A DNA stretch of 64,000 nucleotides from Blastocatellia bacterium (GTDB lineage: Bacteria; Acidobacteriota; Blastocatellia; Chloracidobacteriales; JADJPF01), in contig JANWYG010000008.1 of assembly GCA_025057015.1 (NCBI GenBank), positions 152,722 to 216,721 of the forward strand, given 5' to 3'. Of this stretch, positions 1 to 7,995 are shown in pieces. Within the stretch, counting starts at the first letter, position 1. Each line of letters opens with the position of its first letter. The notes under the pieces are model-generated. The model saw only the letters and a program-made list of their open reading frames with translations. It was not told the DNA's origin and searched no databases. Made by a program: the position numbers and the translations under genes.

Positions 1-729
1 CATCACGGCGAGTTGTATTGCAGTGATGCCTATACCATCTCCATGACTACACACGCGAGGAGAGAAGTTGTTTTCAGTGGGTAAGTAGCCAGGTACTTCG
101 CCGGCTAGATTGATTCCCGTCAATTGGCCTAAGCCCCACTCGCGGGCATACTCGAGCAGGATTTCATAGCCGAGCTGGTCACCAAGTACTTGAAAGTACT
201 CATTATTCGAGCGAGCAAGGGCTTCTATCATATTCATCCGTAGGCCGTATCCTAGATCCATTGGCTTATCAGGATCTACTAACCCTTCGCCTAGGGCGGC
301 TACTGAAGTCAGCAACTTAATCGTGGAGCAGGGCTTGAAAGGTTTACCTACTGCCCATGCCTGGTTGACTATGCTGTAGACACGACCATTGTTGGGATTC
401 ATTAGTACTACAGTTCCAGGATGTCCCCCAAGTGCTTTCAGAGCAGCTCTACGCATTTCTCTATCTTCGCCAGAGAGATCGTCTTTCATTATCTCTTCTT
501 CTGAGATCCTAAGTAGCGAGTTATCGAGGGCTCTAAGTCGCAGTAGATATCTTACTTCTCGTCGCGAGATTCGTTTGACCTTAGCTCGCACTCGCTTTTT
601 ACCTGCCTTGAGATAGGCTTTTCTTTTGACTGAGACTCTTCCGCTTCTTTTTGACGAACGCGCTTCAGCTATGTCAGGGAAAGAAGCCAGTAGGAACATG
701 GCAGAAAAGACGAGCGCTAGCAGTTTCAT
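1..729 (-). CDS. penicillin-binding protein, transpeptidase domain (partial, C-terminus outside window)
   Basis: The reading frame is open from an ATG at 729 to the left edge, giving 243 residues with no stop. A signal peptide-like hydrophobic stretch (residues 3-17) is followed by a very basic segment (about 25-60). Next comes a transpeptidase-type region with the serine motif S-T-I-K (S135, K138) and an S-N-N motif (174-176). The third signature (K-T/S-G) would lie beyond the window. Known role of the family: DD-transpeptidase or carboxypeptidase acting on peptidoglycan in the periplasm. The spacing between the first two motifs fits a small class B-like enzyme; the exact class cannot be decided from this half. 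It is divergent from the VWA gene, with 180 bases between them. Confidence 0.8.
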   Translation of the reverse strand, partial: MKLLALVFSAMFLLASFPDIAEARSSKRSGRVSVKRKAYLKAGKKRVRAKVKRISRREVRYLLRLRALDNSLLRISEEEIMKDDLSGEDREMRRAALKALGGHPGTVVLMNPNNGRVYSIVNQAWAVGKPFKPCSTIKLLTSVAALGEGLVDPDKPMDLGYGLRMNMIEALARSNNEYFQVLGDQLGYEILLEYAREWGLGQLTGINLAGEVPGYLPTENNFSPRVCSHGDGIGITAIQLAVM

Positions 730-894
730 ATTACTTACTCCCTGTGAAGACAAATACTTCAAGTATGACTTTAATTTTATCATCTAAGTTCACTGATAAT
801 AAAGTACTTTTTGGAGTTTTAAACTATATATTACCCTACCAAAGCATGGGTTTAGATGTATCGAGGTGACTTTTAGGATTGCCCTGACAGATAT

Positions 895-909
895 TATATT
901 ATCCTTACT
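895..909 (+). promoter_or_regulatory. possible -10 element close to the VWA gene start
   Basis: The 180-base gap between the divergent PBP and VWA genes is AT-rich. A TATATT hexamer at 895-900 ends only nine bases before the ATG at 910, and no Shine-Dalgarno sequence lies between. If it is the -10 element, the transcript would start at or just before the start codon (leaderless). No convincing -35 hexamer is visible at 16-18 bp, so this is tentative. Confidence 0.3.
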
Positions 910-1914
910 ATGTGGAGAAAAGGGCTTGGCATAGTGTTATTTCTGTCAATTGCGGCATATGGTCAGAGTGGGCGTCGAGTTGATTTTGAGGCCGCTGGTG
1001 AAGAGGATACTACTGTAGTCAAAGTGAAGACGAGCGAAGTTTTGCTCGGTGTGACGGTAAAAAATCAGTACGGTAGGCCAGCAACCGGTCTTTCTCAGCA
1101 GGATTTCATAGTAATAGAAGATGGACAAAGGCAACAGATAACTAGCTTTAACGTACGTGAGGTACCGATCAACGTTGTTCTGCTACTAGATGCGTCTAGC
1201 AGCATGTTTGGCAAAATGCGGCAAGTGCGCATGGCAGCCATAAAGTTCATAGAGCAAATGCGTGCGCAGGATAAAGTGGCTATCGTGCAGTTTGCTGAAA
1301 AAGTGGAGCTGATACAAGACTGGACGTCTAACCGTGCTGATTTGCGGCATGCAGTGAACTGGCGCTACAGGCCTGGCGAAACGACCAATCTCTGGGATGC
1401 GTTGTATTTGGCTTCTGAGGAACTACTTTCTAATGTCGAGGGTCGTAAAGCGATAGTCGTACTTACTGATTGTCTAGACACTACGAGTAAAGTGACGCAG
1501 CAACAGGCCTATTGGGCAGCTATACGTGCCGGAGCAAGTATCTATGTGATAAGCGAAGCTAGCGCCTTAGCAAGCGATGTTCGCCGCAATTATGGTGGCA
1601 CTGCTGGAACTCTGGCTGGTACGAGAATGTCGGCCGAGGCTATAGCGGCTCAACTACTTGCTGCTGAGCGTAGCTTAGAAGAAATGGCTAACAGAACTGG
1701 TGGTGGATTGTTTGCCCCTGTGGATCCTACGCAGCTGGAGCAAGCCTACCTACAGATAGCCGAGGAGTTGAAGACCCAGTACCTAATTACTTACATACCC
1801 AGTTCTGACAGGATCGATGGCAAGTTTCGTACTATCAAGGTGTTGCTTACTCGGCCGGGTCTGACGGCTATTCATAAGGAAGGTTATTTTGCTGTAGGAA
1901 GAGGAAGTGGGTAG
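910..1914 (+). CDS. VWFA-related acidobacterial-type secreted protein
   Basis: 334 residues. A signal peptide occupies about residues 1-19. The segment at 42-80 (bacterial Ig-like strand pattern with E-D-G at 70-72) matches the N-terminal part of the VWFA-related proteins abundant in Acidobacteria. A von Willebrand A domain follows, with the metal-binding motif D-A-S-S-S at 94-98, further acidic and threonine residues around 155-190, and a C-terminal tail ending near the transition to the terminator hairpin. The family is exported and thought to mediate metal-dependent protein contacts; the partner is unknown. It stands alone between a divergent PBP gene and a convergent DUF2934 gene. The ATG at 910 has no ribosome binding site, unlike most genes here. 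Confidence 0.88.
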   Translation: MWRKGLGIVLFLSIAAYGQSGRRVDFEAAGEEDTTVVKVKTSEVLLGVTVKNQYGRPATGLSQQDFIVIEDGQRQQITSFNVREVPINVVLLLDASSSMFGKMRQVRMAAIKFIEQMRAQDKVAIVQFAEKVELIQDWTSNRADLRHAVNWRYRPGETTNLWDALYLASEELLSNVEGRKAIVVLTDCLDTTSKVTQQQAYWAAIRAGASIYVISEASALASDVRRNYGGTAGTLAGTRMSAEAIAAQLLAAERSLEEMANRTGGGLFAPVDPTQLEQAYLQIAEELKTQYLITYIPSSDRIDGKFRTIKVLLTRPGLTAIHKEGYFAVGRGSG

Positions 1915-1932
1915 CCTCGGTTGTGGCTACCC
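1909..1932. terminator. hairpin between convergent genes
   Basis: A perfect 8-bp inverted repeat (GGGTAGCC / GGCTACCC) with an 8-base loop overlaps the stop codon of the VWA gene and lies just past the end of the DUF2934 gene on the other strand. There is no clear T-tract on either side, so termination efficiency is uncertain. Confidence 0.5.
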
Positions 1933-1947
1933 TAATGTTAGGCCTGC

Positions 1948-2340
1948 TTATAGCGTCTCTTCGACAGTCTTCTTAGTCCTGCGAGCTGGCTTAGCGGTAG
2001 TTGACTTTTTAGACTTAGAGCGGGGAGCTTCTGTTGGTTCTTCTGCTAACTTATTTTCTTCGGACTTCTTTGCGCTTTTCCTACGGCTAGTCTTCTTAGG
2101 TGCTTCTGTTGTAGTTTCAGTTGATTTTGAATCGAGTGCGGTCTGCATCGTTTCGGCAAGGCGTTGCATTTCGGCTTCTACTAGGGGAGCAACTATCTCG
2201 TTTTCAGCTTGAAACCAATCTTCGTGTGCACGTCCCTCAGTGCCCCCGCGCTGGATATATATCTCGTAGGCACGACGGTGTATCTTTTCTCTTATAGATT
2301 CGTCGCGAAGCAGTCGCTCTCGAATCTGGTTTGAATCCAT
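1948..2340 (-). CDS. DUF2934 domain protein with basic C-terminal tail
   Basis: 130 residues from the ATG at 2340 (a TTG nine bases upstream lies closer to the GGAGG and is an alternative start). Residues 1-55 match the DUF2934 pattern: an arginine-rich helix, R-A-Y-E-I-Y, R-G-G, then D-W-F-Q-A-E-N-E. From about residue 75 the chain is low-complexity, rich in Lys, Ser, Thr, Glu and Ala, resembling a histone H1-like tail. The molecular function of DUF2934 is not known. The tail suggests a nucleic-acid or polyanion contact, which is inference only. Confidence 0.75.
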   Translation of the reverse strand: MDSNQIRERLLRDESIREKIHRRAYEIYIQRGGTEGRAHEDWFQAENEIVAPLVEAEMQRLAETMQTALDSKSTETTTEAPKKTSRRKSAKKSEENKLAEEPTEAPRSKSKKSTTAKPARRTKKTVEETL

Positions 2341-2621
2341 GATTTGCAAGGAACCTCCAATTTTATTTTTCTAGGTAAAATATTCTACCCTTTGTCTTAT
2401 AGCACAGTTTTAAGCTGCACGAAAAGCTGCCAATGCTGATCGAAAGTCAGCAGGTACTGCCATTTTCGGCGCATGTTTTATGCAAATCCTGCCGTTTTTG
2501 GCACTGCGATAGCACTGCTATTCCTTGCTAAAGCAATATCTTAGCAACCCAAGCTCAGTTTTTCTGCAGGCATAGCCTTTGCTTTCCGGAAAAGGCTGCT
2601 AGTTTGGATGGAGGAATATTT
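2341..2621 (+). other. structured noncoding region upstream of the sigma factor gene
   Basis: No gene is supported here. The stretch holds a series of short inverted repeats on the plus strand: CGAAAA 2420-2425 with TTTTCG 2463-2468, enclosing TGCTGA 2434-2439 / TCAGCA 2447-2452; GCAT 2471-2474 / ATGC 2480-2483; ATAGC 2509-2513 / GCTAT 2517-2521; TTGCTAA 2525-2531 / TTAGCAA 2541-2547; AGCCTTT 2574-2580 / AAAGGCT 2591-2597. The last hairpin ends 12 bases before the GGAGGA (2610-2615) of the sigma factor gene. This density suggests a structured 5' leader or a small RNA, but no known riboswitch consensus was recognised. Confidence 0.45.
2525..2576 (+). repeat. copy A of a short dispersed element
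   Basis: Shares, in the same order, TTAGCAAC, TCAGT-x-TTCTG (one base differs) and GCAGGCATAGC with 7929-7979. In both copies the TTAGC block is the right arm of a hairpin (here TTGCTAA/TTAGCAA, 7 bp). The shared order and hairpin make chance less likely; two copies alone do not prove a family. Confidence 0.5.
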
Positions 2622-3239
2622 ATGTGCTTTTATTCGCAGATGAGCGATGAAGATTTAGTACGTGTCTGTGGAGCATCTTTTTCGACCCTAGCTTGGGAGG
2701 AATTTACCCGTAGGTTTGACAAGCTTATACGGTATTACATAAAGAAAGCTTGGCTGCGGTATCGCCAATCGGAGGATATGCTTGTCGAGCTACAGGACGA
2801 TTTGACGCAAGAGGTTTACCTCAAGCTGTTTAAGGGTGGGATGCAGAGTCTTAGGCAGTTTAAGGCGGCGAATCGGGCATCTTTTCCGGCGTTTATATGG
2901 CGAATATGTTTTAATGCTGTTGCTGGCTATCTTAGGAAAACTAGAGCGTATAAACGCAGAACACCAACAGACTTTTATGAAGCTAGCAGAGCAGATGATT
3001 GGTACGATCCAGAGCCCCAAGTGATGAGTAGGATACTGATAAGAGAGATAAGCGAGCAGACTGGATCTGACAGGCAGATGAAAGCTCTCAGACTTTATTT
3101 ACAAGAACCTGACACAGAACGGGTTGCTAGACTATTAGGGATAAAACGCCACTCAGCAGAGCAATTAATCAAGCGAGCGGGGAAGAGGTTGCAGCAGGAT
3201 CTTTGTGTGAGCTCGGCAAGCAGCAGAACAGCTGCTTGA
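2622..3239 (+). CDS. ECF-like sigma-70 family RNA polymerase sigma factor
   Basis: 205 residues from the ATG at 2622, chosen because GGAGGA lies six bases upstream. An in-frame TTG 18 bases earlier is a poorer start. Residues about 15-115 resemble sigma region 2 (core binding and -10 recognition), including the acidic D-D-L-T-Q-E-V-Y-L-K-L-F stretch typical of region 2.2. A helix-turn-helix near 163-190 (E-R-V-A-R-L-L-G-I ... L-I-K-R-A) serves as region 4. No anti-sigma gene lies next to it; the next gene is a sensor kinase 60 bases downstream. The preceding 280 bases are unusually structured, so control through the leader is possible. Confidence 0.75.
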   Translation: MCFYSQMSDEDLVRVCGASFSTLAWEEFTRRFDKLIRYYIKKAWLRYRQSEDMLVELQDDLTQEVYLKLFKGGMQSLRQFKAANRASFPAFIWRICFNAVAGYLRKTRAYKRRTPTDFYEASRADDWYDPEPQVMSRILIREISEQTGSDRQMKALRLYLQEPDTERVARLLGIKRHSAEQLIKRAGKRLQQDLCVSSASSRTAA

Positions 3240-3299
3240 CTGGAAGTATCGTTAAGATACAAACTGTTGTCTGTCTGGGCTTTTTGTGAGGTGACGGCA

Positions 3300-5549
3300 G
3301 TGCTTGTAAAGAAGAGGCGTAGCAACGCTAGAGTATACAGAATAGTAACTTTAGCTCTAGCTACGTCTGTCTTTGTTCTTATCTCGTCGGGTTATCTCCA
3401 ACATTTGCTGCCCCGACCTGAGCCTGGCAGCAATACTATACCTAGTGATACATTGCTGCTTTATGCTCTTACCTCGGTAAACTTCATAGTTACGCTGGTT
3501 TTGCTGACTATTCTAGCTCGTAATCTCTTAAAACTACGACAAGAGCGATTTGAAGAGCGCCTAGGGTCGAAGTTCAAAACGAAGATGGTAGTATTCTCGA
3601 TAGGTATCTCGCTTTTACCTGGGGCGCTGCTTTTTTTCTTTGCCTATGGGTTGCTCAACAGCAGCTTGGATCTTTGGTTTAGTTCGCCTACGAGCCGGTT
3701 TTTGGAAAGTGCTGACCTCATCAAGCGTGCTTTTATTGATAGAGAGATGAGCGACCTGATACAGACGACGCGTACTCTGATGAGGGCAACGGGTCTCAGG
3801 GGGCGTTCCGATAGTAGGGGCAAGAAGGGACTAAGTAATGAAGATGTCAAGCTGCTTAAGAGGGAGTATCTGAATCAGAAACTGGTGTTTTTGCAGGTGG
3901 TCATAGGCGACAGAGAACAGCTTTTGTTGTCAAATGACCTTGAGCTTGGCAATGCTGAGGCCGCGGCAGAAACTGCTAAAGGGAGAAGCTATAAGACGAG
4001 TATTGCCAAAGGCAATAGGACTATTCTTTTTGTAGGCGTGCCTATATTGGAAGCCAGCCGACCGATCGGTGCGTTTTATGCCGCAAGAGAGCTGCCTAAG
4101 AATCTGGCTGACAGTTTCCGTGAGATAGACAAAAGTGCCCGTGATAGAGATGCTTTAGTAAGCAATGCTCGGCGTGTCAAGGTGACCAATCTTTATCTGC
4201 TTGCTGCTATGACGTTGCTGCTTATCTTTGCTGCCACTTGGACGGCGCTACATGTTGCAAGAAGCATAACCGTGCCAATACAAGCACTTGCCGAGGCTAC
4301 CAGAGCTGTTACCTTAGGCGATTATGATGCGCGAGTAAGGTGCCAAGCAGAAGATGATGAGTTGGCTACACTGATAGATTCTTTCAATCAGATGGCAGCA
4401 CAGCTAAGCGAAAACAAGCGTACTCTGGAGCTAGCAGCCAGTCATCAACTTGCTACTAATCGTGCCTTAGAGGAGAGAAAACGCTACATCGAGACTATAC
4501 TTGAAAGCTTGTCTACGGGTATTATCTCGCTAGATAGTAGCCACTCTATCACTACCTACAACCGTTCCGCACTGCAGATTCTTGGATGGGTAACTCCTCC
4601 GAGTGTGGGTATGCCGGTAGAGCAGTTGTTTCCTCAACAGAATCAAAGCGAGATACTGAGGCTAGTGCGCAGAGCAAGACGGCTTGGTCATGTCAGCCGT
4701 GAGATCGACCTACAGCTAGAAAGACAGGTGCATGCTGCCGTTACTATTACTACTCTTAGGGATATAGATGGCAAGTATCTCGGATCAGTGCTGATGATAG
4801 AGGATGTATCGGAGCTTATTGAGGCTCAACGTAGCGCTGTCTGGAGCGAAGTAGCAAGACGTATGGCGCATGAAATAAAGAATCCGCTTACTCCTATACA
4901 GCTATCAGCAGAGCGTATAGCAAAGCATACTAGAAAGATTAGCCATAGACTAGATGACAGATATCTGCAGATGGTAGAAGAGTGTACGCAGATGATTAAG
5001 CAAGAGGTGACGACGCTAAAAAGGATGGTAGATGAATTTTCGAGTTTCGCTAGATTGCCGCAAGCTCAACTGCAGATACAGTCACTCAATGAGGTGGTTC
5101 TCGAAACGGTTAAGCTCTATGACGAACGCTTGGAAGGTATCGAGCTTCGTTTGGAGCTGCAAGAAGAACTGCCTCAGTTGAACCTCGACCGCGAGCAGAT
5201 AAAGCGTGCTTTGGTAAACCTCATAGATAATGCCGTGGAAGCTACTGAGGGTGTTCAGGGCGAAAGGGCTATTTCTGTAGTTACGCGGTACAAGAAAGAC
5301 TCCGAAACTGTTATTCTCGAAGTGGCTGATACTGGTCACGGCATTCCGCTTCAAGATCGGGAGCGTCTTTTTCAACCATACTTTTCTACTAGAAAGCGGG
5401 GTACTGGCTTGGGGCTTGCGATAGTATCTCACATCGTCTCGGATCATAGTGCCAGAATAAGAATGGAAGACAACCTTCCTCGCGGCACGCGGTTTATCAT
5501 AGAGCTGCCTGTGCCGATCGGCGTACAGTCTGAAGTGCTTGCCGGATAA
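3300..5549 (+). CDS. NtrY-like membrane sensor histidine kinase
   Basis: 749 residues from a GTG at 3300, preferred because GAGGTGA (3288-3294) lies five bases upstream; the frame is open back to a TTG at 3267. Three N-terminal membrane helices (about 13-34, 52-74, 95-118) precede an extracytoplasmic region and a fourth helix (about 297-320). Then follow HAMP (about 320-372), PAS (about 393-500), a HisKA dimerisation domain with H524 in M-A-H-E-I-K-N-P, and a HATPase domain with N and G boxes (about 610-745). This is the architecture of NtrY. No response regulator gene is adjacent, so the partner is encoded elsewhere. A short inverted repeat (GTATC/GATAC, 3246-3260) separates it from the sigma gene. 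Confidence 0.85.
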   Translation: MLVKKRRSNARVYRIVTLALATSVFVLISSGYLQHLLPRPEPGSNTIPSDTLLLYALTSVNFIVTLVLLTILARNLLKLRQERFEERLGSKFKTKMVVFSIGISLLPGALLFFFAYGLLNSSLDLWFSSPTSRFLESADLIKRAFIDREMSDLIQTTRTLMRATGLRGRSDSRGKKGLSNEDVKLLKREYLNQKLVFLQVVIGDREQLLLSNDLELGNAEAAAETAKGRSYKTSIAKGNRTILFVGVPILEASRPIGAFYAARELPKNLADSFREIDKSARDRDALVSNARRVKVTNLYLLAAMTLLLIFAATWTALHVARSITVPIQALAEATRAVTLGDYDARVRCQAEDDELATLIDSFNQMAAQLSENKRTLELAASHQLATNRALEERKRYIETILESLSTGIISLDSSHSITTYNRSALQILGWVTPPSVGMPVEQLFPQQNQSEILRLVRRARRLGHVSREIDLQLERQVHAAVTITTLRDIDGKYLGSVLMIEDVSELIEAQRSAVWSEVARRMAHEIKNPLTPIQLSAERIAKHTRKISHRLDDRYLQMVEECTQMIKQEVTTLKRMVDEFSSFARLPQAQLQIQSLNEVVLETVKLYDERLEGIELRLELQEELPQLNLDREQIKRALVNLIDNAVEATEGVQGERAISVVTRYKKDSETVILEVADTGHGIPLQDRERLFQPYFSTRKRGTGLGLAIVSHIVSDHSARIRMEDNLPRGTRFIIELPVPIGVQSEVLAG

Positions 5550-5622
5550 AATCTCTGTTGACTAAGAACTTAGATCGGCATATAAGCAACGACATCAAGA
5601 CTAGCCAAAGGAGGTCCCAAAA

Positions 5623-6366
5623 GTGGCAAACGTCTACAAGGAAGTGCATTGGTGGTATAGTCCAAATCTTGGCAAGCAGATGCCGATCTCTGTCTATGGA
5701 ACTTTCGGCCATCCTCTCCTACTATTTCCTACAGCAGCAGCAGACTTTGAAGAGTATGAAAGGTTTTATCTCATAGATGCTATGTCTGAATATATCAACA
5801 GCGGAAGAGTCAAGGTCTTCAGCATTAACAGCATCAACAGAGACAGTTGGTTTAACGATCGTATTCCGGTAGCAGAAAAGGCTCGCAGACATGCTTGCTA
5901 TGATCGGTACGTCTCGCAGGAGGTTGTGCCGTTTATTCAACACCACTGTAGAACCCCTGGGATTCGCATAGGTGCGTCAGGAGCAAGCTTTGGTGCGTTT
6001 CATGCTGCAAATACTGTCTTTAAGCACCCAGATCAATTTGACGTGCTGCTTGCAATGAGCGGGTTTTACAACCTTAGAAGCTACTTTGACGGTTACTACG
6101 ACGAGAATTGCTATTTTAATAATCCTGCTGACTACCTGCCCAACTTACAAGATCCATACTATCTCGACAGGCTGCGTAAAGAGGTCAGGATCTATATAGT
6201 AACCGGACAGGGCGCATATGAGGCGCCAGAGCACTCGCGCAGGCTGTCGGATTTACTTAATTCTAAGGGTATCCCTCATCATCTAGATCTCTGGGGTTAT
6301 GATATACCGCACGATTGGCCAAGCTGGCGCAGCATGGTAAAGGTCTATATTCCTAAGATCTTCTAA
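5623..6366 (+). CDS. putative esterase (alpha/beta hydrolase, esterase D-like family)
   Basis: 247 residues from a GTG at 5623 with AAAGGAGG about eight bases upstream. It carries the nucleophile elbow G-A-S-G-A-S-F-G-A-F with S122 as the likely nucleophile, and a C-terminal P-H-D-W that supplies a candidate catalytic histidine. There is no signal peptide, so it should be cytoplasmic. The family includes carboxylesterases and related acyl hydrolases; the substrate cannot be deduced. A strong terminator follows directly after the stop codon, so it ends its transcription unit. Confidence 0.8.
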   Translation: MANVYKEVHWWYSPNLGKQMPISVYGTFGHPLLLFPTAAADFEEYERFYLIDAMSEYINSGRVKVFSINSINRDSWFNDRIPVAEKARRHACYDRYVSQEVVPFIQHHCRTPGIRIGASGASFGAFHAANTVFKHPDQFDVLLAMSGFYNLRSYFDGYYDENCYFNNPADYLPNLQDPYYLDRLRKEVRIYIVTGQGAYEAPEHSRRLSDLLNSKGIPHHLDLWGYDIPHDWPSWRSMVKVYIPKIF

Positions 6367-6373
6367 AACTGTA

Positions 6374-6400
6374 GCAGCAGGTAAATCCTGCTGCTTTTTT
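6374..6400 (+). terminator. rho-independent terminator
   Basis: A perfect 8-bp stem GCAGCAGG (6374-6381) / CCTGCTGC (6387-6394) with a 5-base loop is followed at once by six T residues. It starts seven bases after the esterase stop codon. It is the clearest intrinsic terminator in the window. Confidence 0.9.
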
Positions 6401-6404
6401 GCAA

Positions 6405-7232
6405 ATGTCCCAAGGAGGATTAGTCTTAACCGACGACGATTATTCTCTGGAAGTTATACTGCTTGAGTCTGTCTTAGAAAAAACCAGCTTTGATTATCTG
6501 ATATGCAGTTCTCTGAGCGAGATGAGGCTTCTGCTGGATGCTGAACAAACAGATGTGGCAGCTGGAGAGCTTGTGTTCATATCACCAATGAAGACCTTTC
6601 GCATCTGGCCAAAGATTAGCCGCCAAGTAGTGAGCTTGTTATGCCTCAGAAGTGAATATGTAAGGACACTGGCAACGAAAGTGGGTTATGTACTTGACGG
6701 TGAACTCTTCTTTCTACGTACCTGCTTAGAGGATTTCTATATTGGACGCTTGTTGAGTGACTGTATTGACGAAGCCCGGTTGAAGCGTCCTGGCTATAGG
6801 TTAGCGACGGATGCACTGATTACGCTGCTAGCTTTGCAGGTTTGCAGACGGAACTTGCGTGTGAGGCTGAACCCACAGATAGAATTTTCTCGCGTAGGAC
6901 CAGTCGATAGGCGGCTTCGTCGTGCCGTAGAGTATATCCATGCACACTACGAGAATAACCTTAGCTTGGCCGAAATAGCGGCAGAGGCGTTCTTGAGCGA
7001 GTATCACTTTGCTAGGCTGTTTAAGAGAGTCTTCGGAACTAGCCCGCACGCCTATCTTGCCGCAGTGCGCATAGAGCAAGCTAGGAAACTGCTTGCAACA
7101 AGTGACCTAGCTATAGTGGATATAGCGCTTCGCGTTGGCTACAGCAGTCAGAGCCACTTTACTAAACTCTTCCGAGAGCAGACCGGCTTTACACCTGCCG
7201 AGTATAGAATGTTATCGCGTGGTCGAGAATAA
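6405..7232 (+). CDS. AraC family transcriptional regulator
   Basis: The frame is 275 residues from the ATG at 6405. The C-terminal ~100 residues hold the two helix-turn-helix units of AraC/XylS proteins (L-A-E-I-A-A-E-A-F-L-S-E ... F-A-R-L-F-K-R-V-F-G and I-A-L-R-V-G-Y-S-S-Q-S-H-F-T-K-L-F). The N-terminal ~165 residues are not a recognised sensor domain. The start is doubtful: the ATG sits five bases past the T-run of the esterase terminator, and a GGAGG at 6413-6417 is followed by no ATG, GTG or TTG at a usual distance. The true start may be an internal codon. Target genes are unknown; the neighbouring esterase or tlpA-like gene are candidates. Confidence 0.8.
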   Translation: MSQGGLVLTDDDYSLEVILLESVLEKTSFDYLICSSLSEMRLLLDAEQTDVAAGELVFISPMKTFRIWPKISRQVVSLLCLRSEYVRTLATKVGYVLDGELFFLRTCLEDFYIGRLLSDCIDEARLKRPGYRLATDALITLLALQVCRRNLRVRLNPQIEFSRVGPVDRRLRRAVEYIHAHYENNLSLAEIAAEAFLSEYHFARLFKRVFGTSPHAYLAAVRIEQARKLLATSDLAIVDIALRVGYSSQSHFTKLFREQTGFTPAEYRMLSRGRE

Positions 7233-7304
7233 GTCTCTGTACGACGGACTTCTTTGACTTGTATCATTTCTAAAGTGGCGTGAAGTTCTAGATGGGAGAT
7301 GCTT

Positions 7305-7820
7305 ATGCAGGCTTTTAAAACGGTTTTCCTGTTCTTTGCAGCAGGTTTGTTTGTATACCTTATCAATACTCCAGCAGAGCTTAAAAGCTCTAAGTACTTT
7401 GGTGAGTCTGATCCTGTGAAAGATTTTTCTCTAAAAACGCTCGACGGTGAGACGGTAGGCTTGTCAGAGTTTAAGGGCAAGATTTTGATACTTAACTTTT
7501 GGGCTACTTGGTGCCCGCCTTGCCGTAAGGAAATTCCCGATCTAATAGCCGTACAAAAGGCTTACAAAGACAAGGGAGTTGTAATACTAGGCGTGGCAGT
7601 GGATGAAGAATTAGATGACGTACGCAGCTTCGTCCGTAAGTATGAGATAAACTACATGGTGGCACTCGATGATGGCAGCATTTTCAGTCAATGGGAGGGA
7701 GAAGGTATACCACTCACCTTTTTTATCGATCGAAGAGGTAGAATAAAAAATCGCTCTGAGGGAATGCTCACCCGTCAGGAAATAGATGAGATATTGCAGC
7801 AGTTGCTGGCTGAAGAATGA
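7305..7820 (+). CDS. TlpA/ResA-like membrane-anchored thiol-disulfide oxidoreductase
   Basis: 171 residues from the ATG at 7305 (GGGAG six bases upstream; an ATG two codons earlier is less well placed). One N-terminal hydrophobic helix (about 4-20) anchors or exports the protein. A thioredoxin fold of the AhpC/TSA-TlpA type follows, with the active site W-C-P-P-C at about 69-73 and a cis-proline region at I-P-L-T near 135. Such proteins reduce disulfides in the periplasm, for instance in cytochrome c maturation. No ccm or ccs gene lies nearby, so its client is not known. Confidence 0.88.
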   Translation: MQAFKTVFLFFAAGLFVYLINTPAELKSSKYFGESDPVKDFSLKTLDGETVGLSEFKGKILILNFWATWCPPCRKEIPDLIAVQKAYKDKGVVILGVAVDEELDDVRSFVRKYEINYMVALDDGSIFSQWEGEGIPLTFFIDRRGRIKNRSEGMLTRQEIDEILQQLLAEE

Positions 7821-7995
7821 GCCTAACTGTCACTTGAAGCTAAAAGCTTTACCTTCTAGGAGGAGTTATAAAGGCTTTTCAAGCTCATTACATAGGGCTA
7901 TGCCTGCGCCTGCTGTGTCTGTAATTGAGCTAAACTGCTTAGCAACAGGGTCAGTCTTCTGTTGACAGGCAGGCATAGCTTTTAAAGTCGATGAG
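7821..7995. other. gap between convergent genes with a large imperfect hairpin
   Basis: No gene is supported. An 11-bp perfect inverted repeat (7897-7907 and 7969-7979) encloses 61 bases that contain a further small hairpin (GCTAA/TTAGC, 7929-7943). It may act as a two-way terminator or as a small structured RNA. An AGGAGG near 7858 is not followed by a start codon at a usual distance. Confidence 0.4.
7929..7979 (+). repeat. copy B of a short dispersed element
   Basis: Contains the blocks TTAGCAAC, TCAGTCTTCTG and GCAGGCATAGC found in the same order and orientation at 2525-2576. The 11-base last block is identical in both copies. Here it also forms the right arm of the 11-bp closing stem of the gap hairpin. 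Confidence 0.5.
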
